Shown here in pieces: positions 8,642-18,700 of a stretch of DNA of 64,000 nt. Source of the stretch: Blattamonas nauphoetae (lineage: Eukaryota; Preaxostyla; Oxymonadida); the NCBI GenBank assembly GCA_033064195.1, contig JARBJD010000126.1:1-64000 (forward strand), in the 5' to 3' direction. The notes beneath the pieces are model-generated. The model was not told the origin of the DNA, made no database searches, and saw only the letters and a program-made list of their open reading frames with translations. The position numbers and the translations under genes are program-made. Numbering within the stretch: the first letter of the stretch is position 1; every line of letters starts with the position of its first letter.

Positions 8642-10016
8642 TTTCATTCTCACTTCATTTACATTTTAGTACTCTAGTTTTGTGAAATTTAGATGAAGAT
8701 GTTCATCAAACTCAATACTTTCCCACCATTTTCACTATTTCCATTTCACCATTCACTATCATACTTGCCCACTTCATTTTAGCTTCATTCACCTTCATTT
8801 GGTCTAATTAAGAGAAAAAGTCGACGAAAAATGAAGTATTGTGATGTGCTCGTGAAGTGTGAATGACTGAAAAATGGGTTGTAAAATGAGGGGAATGAAG
8901 AGGAGAGTTGAATACCTGAAATGTGAAACGTGGAAAGTGAAATGAGAGATGAAAGGTGTTGAAGTTGTTTAAGCTTAGACAAACGGTATGATGGAAAACA
9001 CATAAAACCAACATTATGAAAAACTAGTCGTCAAAAGTGTCGTGAAAATTCAGTACTCCCTCCTCGAAAGGTGAGAAAGAAGATGTGATGTGAGAAAATC
9101 GGGGCAAAAATCGATATGAGTGAAAAGTTGGTGAAAATGTGGTGCAAAAAGGTGCGTTCAAAAAAAGACGACTATGAAGGTGAGGTGATCGGGAACCTAG
9201 GAAAAGCGTCGGAAGGACGCAAATGTGAAGATTTTGAAAAATCTAACGTAAAAAACGAAAACTGACGAAAAAGTGGTGAAAGATGACGTGAAAAGTGAGG
9301 TTGAAAAGTGTCACCAAAAGGCGACTCCGAGCGAAATGAAGTGTAAAAACGCAAATAGGAGGCAAAAGTGATCCTAAAAAGTGAAGTGCTGAAAGCGCAT
9401 ACATTTTTTAAAATTCGGAGAAACTCGAAAATGGAATGTGGGTTGATCAAGAAAAATCCCGATCCGGCCTTGATCTAACCAAAAATTCCAAAAGTGTTTT
9501 TATCGCGAATTTCACCTTCTGAAATCGATTTTGTAATTTTAGAAGGTGTTTGAGGTGTATTTGAGCCATATAGCAGCAGTTTTAAGCAAGTTCTGAAAAT
9601 CGACTTTTGGTCACTTTTTCGACCACTGTTCGGTACGTAGCTCCACGAATTCTCAACCGATTTTCATCGGGATTGTTTTGATCGATGACTCACATCGTCC
9701 CCGACATTTTAGAATTTTTTCGATTTTTCGAAGTGGTTCTCAAGTTGGATTCACTTTGTTCGAGTTCAAAAGTGACAAAACGTCGAAAAAAGTGACAACA
9801 TTTTTGGATTATGACAAAAATTTGCTTCAAAATTGACGTTTAAAATGAGGTCGAAATATTGGACATATTTTTGGAATTTAGGTCAAATATTGGCATCATT
9901 GAAATGGCCTAAATTCCTTTTAATACAAGATTTAGAAATGGTCAATCGGAATTGACTTTTCGTTTCTGATTTCAACGACTATTTCAATCTGGTTCCCAAA
10001 TCGTCTACTATACTAC
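8642..10016. other. Non-coding stretch with strand-asymmetric composition
   Basis: No convincing gene. Down to about 8810 the plus strand is pyrimidine-rich (TTTCAC and CTTCA words, as in the palindrome array). From about 8815 to 9450 it becomes purine-rich (GTGAAAAG and GTGAAGTG words). From 9450 to 10016 it is AT-rich with no repeat large enough to call. Open frames here are short and of simple composition. Confidence 0.5.
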
Positions 10017-11672
10017 TCAGGTAAGAAGTAGTTCTTGAATTGTTTGATGACAACGGTGGATGAGGAGATGAGCAATTTGACATTTTTGAGTCACGAATTT
10101 TGGCAAAGTTAGGTTCCCAATCTGAGACCAGGGGGCAGTGTCTTTCATACGCATTTGAAAACACTGTATCAATATGTGTATGTATCGCAGCAGACTTTCA
10201 TTCACTTCCCGTCTCTCCTCCGTCTTCATTTTCACGTCAGCTCCAAATTGGTTACAGAAATGAAAGAACTGCACGTTAAAAGCCGCCGGGATTGACTTTA
10301 GGCGAAGATTTTGCTCTGTTCGATCGATCAGGAGAAGTAGTTGTGAGTAGTCAAGCGTTTCCTCTTGAACTGCGACGCTAAACTGCTGAACTGGCTCCAA
10401 AATGTACACGAGTGAACACAACTTAAAATAGTACAAACTCGTGTGAAACTGGTGATAGGGGTGGTCATGAGTGAAGGAATCGGCATCTTTTCTGATTGCG
10501 GCCGAAATTTCGTGAAAACTCTGTTTTGTTTGCACAAGAAGTGGATATCTAGTCAGCCATCGAGTGTGGTTTGGTAATACTGGTAAATTATCTGTTTTCC
10601 CATTGTCTTCGAGTGACTTTGTGTATTCTAACAGGCGATTGGAGCTCGCCCGGAGCCAGGAAGCGATGTCTTCTGCGAGAGAGATGACGAAAGTGAAATC
10701 ATAATTGGAAGGATTCTTGAACGTGTCTTGAATGGCCAATTGTCCACGGTGAGCGGCACAATGAAAGCCAAGGATATTTGTGTTGTCTTTACGGGCTAGC
10801 GCCAAGATTCCTTTCGTTTTTCCGATATTCGCGGCATCTCCATCGAATCCAATTCACACACAATTCTGAATTGATAGCCCATTTTTCTGTAGTAATTCTT
10901 TGAGTTTTTGATATTGGATGCTGCCAGTGGCCCGAGAAATAATGGGCACGAGACCGAGAAGAAAAGTTTCAACCAGACCATTCACAGTACAGAATTGAAT
11001 AATAACAGAGAGTTGTTTGGTGACCGTCAGATCCTGAGAAGTATCGAGCATGACTGAGAAGAATCCACACTTTTGGACCCGATCTAATGTGGTATTGTGG
11101 TAGAAACTGTCGAGAATCGTGATGAGTTTGTAGAACGAGTCTGGAGAAGTGAGAGATGGAAACTGTGGTTTTGATACTTGGTGACACTGGTCCATTCGAG
11201 AAATGATGTTTGCAAAGAGATGGTTCGCGATCATTTTCTTTGCAACGAAATGAGCCCAGATCAATCTTGATCTGACGTGAAGAAAATAATCTGAGAGCGG
11301 TGAGGAAGGTGAAGGACTGACAGAAAAATCTTTGTCGAGATATTGCAGGGCAATATAGTGTCTTTTCCACTCGACGTGTCGTTGGAGGTGGGTTGATGTT
11401 GTGGGGAATGCTGGTATTGTTACATATGGAACTGATTCTGAGAGATGGGAAGCCCAATATGCGGCACAAATCACACATAAGACTCCTGTACCTGCTTGGA
11501 GTTGAAAAATCGACTCGTTTCGGTGGGGGTGTCTGAATTTTGGCCATGAACTCCAACGCTCAATATCAACCCGAAGATCTTCCTCTTGAATCTTTGATCC
11601 AGCATACGCCAGCTCCAAATCCCATTCTACATCATCTTCATAGATCGGACCAGCAGTCTTGTTATCATTCAT
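10017..11672 (-). pseudogene. hAT-family transposase, decayed
   Basis: A 552-codon minus-strand frame, open except for one in-frame TGA at 10854-10856. The N-terminal half has a TTF/BED-type zinc finger (LCVICAAYW, then HLQRHVEWKRH). It is followed by the hAT RNase-H-like core with FFSVMLDTSQDLT, which carries the first catalytic Asp. Just after the stop come GFDGDAAN, with the second Asp, and FHCAAHRGQLA, matching the GFxxDGA...HCxAHRLxLA signature of ZMYM/DUF4371-like hAT transposases. The conserved C-terminal dimerisation block that carries the Glu is missing. TGA stands where the family usually has Cys or another residue before GF. TGA ends normal genes in this window, so this is a stop, not a recoded codon. 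No clear terminal repeats or target duplications were found. Confidence 0.75.
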
Positions 11673-12731
11673 GGCAAAAAAATCAGAATCAACTTTTGGG
11701 CGAATTTTGGCAAACTTTTTTGAGATAACCAGGACACTATTTCATTCCAAAATCTGTGAGTGATCACTTCATGAAAATCAAAACTACAGAAATTTTTCTT
11801 TTTTCCAAAAAGCATCTATATATTGAGATCACCATTTTTGTGATCTAAAAATAGAGATGTCGATGACCGGATCTGACCGGATTGATCCAATCTCCAAAAC
11901 CCCTGATGGGCATCTTTTCTTTAAATGTGAATGTGGAACGTGCCAACTCATATTCAATTTGGACCCCTTTATCACAGTAGAACAGAATCACTCAAAGACA
12001 TCGAGACGAAAAAACAGAAAATGAATACAGAACACAGTGGAAAAGACTCACATGATACTCCAGACGAGAAGAAGGCTTCCAGATCATCCAGAGACTGTTC
12101 TCAAGCGGGAAGAGTCTCTTGAAGTGCCGGAAGCGGAGTGTGTGTGAGATTGGAGTGATGTGAGACATGAAAAATAAGGTCAATGAACGAAAATGACGAT
12201 GGATTTGAATGAAGAGAGTGGCCCAAGTTGAGAGAGGAAATGCGACTTTGATTTCCCCGATATCAACATCGATGGACCTTGGCATCAAGAAGGAATGTGA
12301 ATGAAGAAAAACGAAGAAACTGAGAACGGAAATCAACATCTGACATGAAACCAACGTTCGACTGATGTGAAATGAAGATGAGTAAAAAGTGTAAGGGTGA
12401 GTGAGTGAGAGTGACAAAGGAGACGGGTGTGATATTCGCCACTCTCAAACTCAATCAAGAAAAATGACATGAACTTGGTAAATAGACGAATGTGATGTGA
12501 TACGAGCCCGTTCTCGTCGAATTCCTCCCCCTTTCCCAACTTTCCTGCTTCTTCCAAATCATGACAAGATAAGATATCAAATCGTTGATGGCGTTGATAT
12601 GTCTGTTGTGGAACTGTGAATGACCAAGTCCACTGATTTGTTCAACTAAGACGGTGGGTAGTGTGTGAGGTGAATTTCGCGATGAATCGAGAGTGTGTGA
12701 AATGAGAGATGCTAGTTGACAATCATAATCA
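11673..12731. other. Intergenic stretch, no gene recognised
   Basis: About one kilobase between the hAT relic and the pseudokinase gene. Its only open frames are short and Ser/Phe/His-biased. A short repeat (GACCGGATCTGACCGGATTGATCC spans 11872-11895, with two GACCGGAT units) is visible. I see no RNA gene, terminal repeat or promoter motif that can be defended. Confidence 0.4.
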
Positions 12732-15609
12732 TCATTCCTTCATCTCCTTTCGAGACCCACTAACCGTTTCGTCCGGATGAGATGAGAGGAACTCTCCAAC
12801 CTCTGTCAGTGTTGGCCGCTGTTCAGGATCAACGGAAACACAGCGATGGATCAGAGAGATGAACTCCTCGTCCTTCAACGATTCCATCTTCGGAGGTGTT
12901 CCTGTTCCTGATTGCCGCTGAGCATTCACTGCATCAAGTTCTCCATACGGAACTTGTCCAGTCTCAATTTCCCACAAGACGAGGCCAAGACTAAAAACTG
13001 ACGCTTTGTGGCCATCCACCTGAACTCCCTTCGATCCAACAACTTCAGGCGCTCGCCACCGCAGGCCATCCATTCCCGATTTATCGTTGTCTTTGTTCAT
13101 GGTCTGTCTGGAGAGTTCATTCTCGTTTCCAGCGATGTTTGGGTTCTGAATTCGGGTCTGAGCTGCTTCCAGTTCCGCTTCTGATGTGTTCATTTGAAGC
13201 TTTAGTTTAACATTTCCTGCTGTATCAATCAGAATCCAGTGAGACGAGAGACGAGTCAGAACATCACTCCATCCTCGAGTTGCCACAATGTGTTTCAATC
13301 CATTCATAATCTGCATTCCAACCGCTCGCTTCTCAATCTCCCTCCGTTCCTTGTGCAACAGTGAATACAGTGTGTTCGTCATTGGGGTCTCTGAGATTTC
13401 AAACGCCCCAGTGCACGCCATCACCTCTGCCAACTCTGCTTCGGTGCGAGAGTTGGGTCCCTCCCGAGTGTTGTTACCATTTGGCAAGCGATCGCTGGAC
13501 GAGTCGAATGCAGAGTGGCTCATCCCGTCGGTGCGGATGACCAGGTTCGTGGAGCCCCCGTCGATGACTTCTATTTTGTCTTCCGCATGCAATTGCACTT
13601 GGTCGTCCATCTCCTTCGCAGGAACTTGTGACTTCTGATGACGTCGACGGAGCAACACAATCACAACGATGAGAATGAGGACAGCCAATAGCAGGCACAC
13701 AACCAGAGGAATCAGCCAGCTCAGCAGCGCCTTCGTTTCGGCTGATAGTGATTTCTTGCCGTTTGGATCTTCTGGTTCTGGATCTTCTGGTTCTTTGGGA
13801 GGAACATACAAAGATTCCGGGATTGTGAATGAGACTGTCTTGTTCATCCACACTGCTGTCGCCGTTTTGCTTCCTTCGGTTGGGACGAGTGACTTGATCG
13901 TGTATGTTGTGTCGTGCGTCAGGACTCGATCTTCACCCACAACGCGGAATTTCTGGCTCTCTCCTTCGAACGACGATCCATTAACTGTCACTGTGATCTT
14001 CTCGTCCTTCCCTCGCTCCTCCACAACAATCTCGTACGACCCACTCACTTCCTGATCGAAGAGCAGGATGAGAAAAGCGAATGGCTGGTCTGCATCGGTC
14101 AGGTGGGCTGACGAAGCGAGAAGGGTTGGTGGCTGAGCGGGAGTGGTGAAGGAGATCAAGGACGGATTGGCGGCGAGGTTGAATGCCCACGCTTCGGCAG
14201 TGATTGAGATGTCGTTCATCTCTGACGAGGACGGGACGACACCTACAATCGAAGTGATTGTGTATGCTGTCGAAAACTTCAGATTCAGATTCGACGATGG
14301 CAGGAGTGATCCAACCCCATCTCGGAATTGCAGTTTTCCTGTCATGTCAGATCCTCCCTCCTCTTCTTTCACTGTTATGTCATAAATCTGTGATTTCAGT
14401 GGAGTCTTCCCATTCACCAGTAGATCAATTCTCCACAAATTCACATCTAGCGACGCTTTCACTTTCTGTGTCAGGTATGGTCCCATCTTGTGGAAGGCAT
14501 CCTTGTCCACTCGGTAATATATTTTTTCCCCTTCGTCGTTGTATCCTTTTGAATACATTCCCGCACTGATTGGCGATGTTGTCCAACAATCTTCGAATGT
14601 CACATCGTTTGGGTTCGTGTTGGATACGTCTTCGATCAGAAAGTCTGCAAACTGGACGGGGTCTTCTTCCATTGGCCAGCTCTCGTAGTATGTTGGAGTG
14701 TCACTCACTGTGCTCCCGATGAAGAGAATGTTTGTGAGAGTGATCGGGCAGTCTAAATGCGGCTTAATGCAGACTGCTCCACTCGCCCCTGAAGAACAGT
14801 TCTTGACAAGACAGTCAGACATCACAAATCCACGCGAACACACTTCCATTGCTCCTCCAAGTGCAGTCGCTGCACAATCGATGAACTTACACCCTTTCAC
14901 TGTGAGAGCCAACGACATGATAGAGGCGTATAGTCCACCGCCCTTTCCGAATTTCGATTCAGAATCCGTAACATTGCAGCGGATGAACTCACAGTCTGTC
15001 AGCCGAGCAATCTTCGAATTTCAGGTGTGAGACAGTAACATTATGCGGGGCACCATAGCGACCTGAGAGAGCCATCCCCCCTCCGTTTCCTTTTTCGTCC
15101 GAGTTGGTCGCATAGCACTCTTTGAACGAGAGAGAGGTGATGATATGCGTCCTTTCAGCGTCTTGTAAACAAATGCCTCCTCCGTTGGATGCGCTTGTGC
15201 ACCCTTCGAAAGACAGGTCGGACACAGTCGCGTTTCTTATTGCCGGGAGTGCGATGACCATCCCTCCTCCAAAATTTGATATGCCACTGTCAGTGATAGA
15301 ACACCCCTCACAGCGGCATCCAGTCACTGTGACGATTGCTAGTTTTGACAGATACAATCCTCCACCGCTTTGTTCAGCAGAAGACGGTTCGGAAGGATCG
15401 GAAGATGTCGTCGCCGAATTCATGGCCGTTCTCGGTCCCTGTTCAGTCGCCATCCAAGCCCTCCCACTGCCCTCTGCCTCGTCATTCACCACACCGAGTG
15501 TGGCGCGTGCATTTGTCTGTCGTTCGAAGCACTCGCAATGCTCGACTCGACTGCCTTCCTCCTTCGCTTTCTTTGACTCGTCGTCAAATTCTTCACCGTT
15601 CCCTCCTCT
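12732..15609 (-). pseudogene. Beta-helix surface receptor with C-terminal pseudokinase, 5'-truncated and frame-shifted
   Basis: A minus-strand gene in two register-shifted parts. The upstream part (open from about 15609, no usable ATG) and the first part of the downstream 728-codon frame carry repeated GGG(L/M/I)-type beta-helix coils (FEGC, FKEC, FEDC motifs). Ig-like modules follow, then a membrane segment near 13640-13730 and a kinase-like domain. The kinase part has GNVKL, RWRAPEVV, VFSLGLVLWEIETGQVPYG and DPEQRPTL, but the HRD loop is replaced by LSSHW, the DFG motif is absent and no glycine loop is visible, so it should be catalytically dead. A single-base register change near 14990 and the missing signal peptide mark a broken gene. 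Its lost 5' end abuts the promoter of the neighbouring giant gene, suggesting a rearrangement breakpoint. Confidence 0.7.
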
Positions 15610-15781
15610 CTTCCTTCATTACCGAACCGAATGGCGTGGACACATAAAATATTGGGACTGTCTGAATGCATCTGCCTCCTCTCCTCTCTCTCCTCCACGC
15701 GCACACCGACACACAAAACCATTTCATCAAATTCTCTTTTCTCTTCCGTCTGATGATAAATTAAGGGTTGATCAACGATAA

Positions 15782-18700
15782 ATGATTGTTCTATCATTGT
15801 TTTTACTAATCGTTCCTTCCCTTTCTGGATTATTCAGTGGAGACTTGGATGATTTCTCCACTGTATTTCAACGACATTCCTTTTCAAATTCGAATTCTTC
15901 GCCAAATAGAAGAATCGATCTTCAATCGCGAAACTATCAATCCAATGCGGTTCTGATTGAGTCAGATTTTGTAACTGTGGTGGGGAACTCTGATCATCCA
16001 CCATGTATTTATGAAGGTGATTCGTCACATTATTCCATGATTCGATTCGTGAATTCTTCCGCTCATTTCCAGTCGATGACTTTTTTGCCCCAACACTGTT
16101 CTGTTGCATCATCTGAACAGAATAGTGTTTGCCACTTCTCTGATATTCACATAGCCTTACTCCTGATCCGTTCCCCATTCATCTGCGACAATTCTATTTT
16201 CACCGTCTCAGATCTCACAGTGTCCTTTGACCAAACTCAAAATATGGCCACATCTCTCTTCTCATCTGAAACACATTCCGGTACCATTTCGATTCGTCGC
16301 AGCAAGTTTTCTGACGTCGTTGTGACTGACCATCAACCATTTGCTGCCTCAAACTCCCTTTCAGCAGTCACGGTCGATTTCTGCTCCTTCACCAATATCT
16401 CACATATCCCTGTCCCCTTTAATGCTCACCATTCATCGCCTGCCAACACCACAATCTCCCATTCCAACTTTGATGAGTGCCACAACCCCTTCACCGGCGG
16501 AATCGTCCGCGACATCAACTCCGGTGCTTCCCTGTTTGCCTTCAACTCATCCTTCACCCGAGCATTCACAACATACCACGACAACACCTCAATGACCCGC
16601 ATCAATTTCACCGACACAGGAACCCACTCCTTCCTCCGCTGCAGCTGGACCCGCTGCTGGAGTGACGTCACCGGAGGCGCCATTGCCGATCTCGGCGGGG
16701 CCCACCTTTCTGTGGACTGGTGCGTGTTTGACGGGTGCTACGTGAAAACATCGCGCACCGACCATCCTTATGGGCGAGCAGGAGCGATCATCCATTACGG
16801 GCACAACCAGGCCGGCCTCTTTCTGAACAACTCGTTCTTCACTCGCTGCAGTGCGAACTGGACGGGGGTGTATGATTCGTACAACGCGTCGAAGCTGACT
16901 GTGCTGTTCTCCAACGCCACACACAACGCGCAGATCGACTGGACAAGCAAGTCAAACGGGTATGTCGGCTGCTTCCACTTTGTGCAGTGTCCGGAAGGGG
17001 CAGTCGTGGAGCACCTGCGCTTCCAACACAACTGGGCCGACTCCACGTGCAGCGGGATCGACAACGACAAGATTCTGGGTGACATTCACTACTCGCAGAT
17101 CTTCTTCCACAACAACTCCGCCAGCATGAGTGGAGCCATCCTGTACAGCTACACAGCAGGCAGCCCCGACGTGACATGGTTCAGCTGCATCTTCTTCAAC
17201 AACGTCGCTCGTCGGAAGGGAATTGACACGAAGACGGGAGAGAGTGTGGCGATGGGGAACGACATCTGGTTCCACCACGACACAGCCGACTGGAGGCGAA
17301 TCGTCGCGCTCGAACGGTCGTTCATCAACTGCTTCTCCACCTCAGCCCACCCACGCGTCGTCCTCAACAACCAGACCAAGTTCACGCACTGCGTCACCCA
17401 GTTCGACAACGGCACTCTGTTCGACACGCACGTTCCCGACCCGAAAGTGGTGATCAGCGAATCAGGCACAAACTCGGCCATCTGCGGCACGAACTATGCG
17501 TCAGCCTGCCGCACGTTGGGCTTCGCTGGGAAGAACCGCGTGCCGATGTATGGAGGTGAGATTCTGGTTGAGAACGGAGACTACGAAGAGACTGAGTCGT
17601 TTGTGATCAACTTCCAGCAGACCATCATGACATCGTACGGGGACCATCGACCGACACTCCGAGTGAAGACTGCTGATGTGTTCATCACTGTGCAGAAAGG
17701 GAACCTCACATTCCGATATTTCACTGTCCGCACGTCCCCATTCGCCTCGCTCATCAGACAGGACGGCACAGGGACGATGACAGTGAAGGAGTGCCGCTTC
17801 ATCGCCGACCTCGAAAACTCGGCAGCGATCGCCTTCGACATCATCGACCTCAACCACGGCAACATCCACCTGCTCGACTCGTCCTTCGCCGGATACAACC
17901 TCGGCACAGGCGCTCTCCTCAACACCGAAGACTTCGAGTCGCTCACAGTCGTCAACACAACATTCACAGACATCCTCGGTGCCAATGCAACCATCCTCAT
18001 CGTCGGAGATGCTGCGGATGGGGCAGACCTTGTTGTGAAAGACTGTGTCTTCGAAGGACGAGATGGCGACGAAGAGACACCAGCTGCCCTCATCATCAGA
18101 AACGTGTCGAATGCAGAAATCCTCAACTGCTCGTTCTCCAACCTCCGCAACCAGTTCGCACCGGCCACCGTTGCTGTCTTCGAATCGAACACGCACGACG
18201 TGTTTGACGGTCTCGTGTTCGAACGCTGTTTGGGGAAGGAGGCCAGCGACATTTTGATCGACGAGGAGTCAGCTCAGCACATGGGCACGATCGAGAACTG
18301 CCAGAGCACAAGCAGAAAACCGAACGGGGTGATGGCCGGACAGGAAATGACACAAATCCAACGACCAACGCATACCTTCGTGGTTGATGTGACAAACGGA
18401 GCGAACAAGCCGTTCTGCTGGAAGGAAGGAGAGAGCTGCCAGTCAATCTCGTATCTCCTCTCTCGCTTTGGAGAGGATTTGACTGGAGTCGTCTCGGCAC
18501 TCGCTGGAACAAGCACAGAAACCGGAATTACCGTTGAAGGGACACAGAACTTCAAAATGACTGGACAGAACACAGTCCTGAAGCGTGCCGACGAATCAGT
18601 TCCTCTGGTTGATGTAGAGTCTGGAACCCTCTCGCTCACATCTTTCGTTCTTACACTCGGAGCGAGCGCTGGCAGTTCTTCTCTCATCACGAACAAAGGG

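Noticed and set aside
8785-9450. Short minus-strand Ser/Phe/His-rich genes
   Set aside because: They reflect the purine-rich plus strand; no start context, domain or homology-like pattern.
10854-10856. TGA recoded as an amino acid (Sec or Trp) in the hAT frame
   Set aside because: TGA ends several intact genes in the window and no recoding signal is visible; a plain inactivating stop is simpler.
16589-18252. Several antisense and frame-shifted open frames over the giant beta-helix gene
   Set aside because: GC-rich codon usage in the real gene suppresses stops in other frames; none has a domain, signal peptide or sensible composition.
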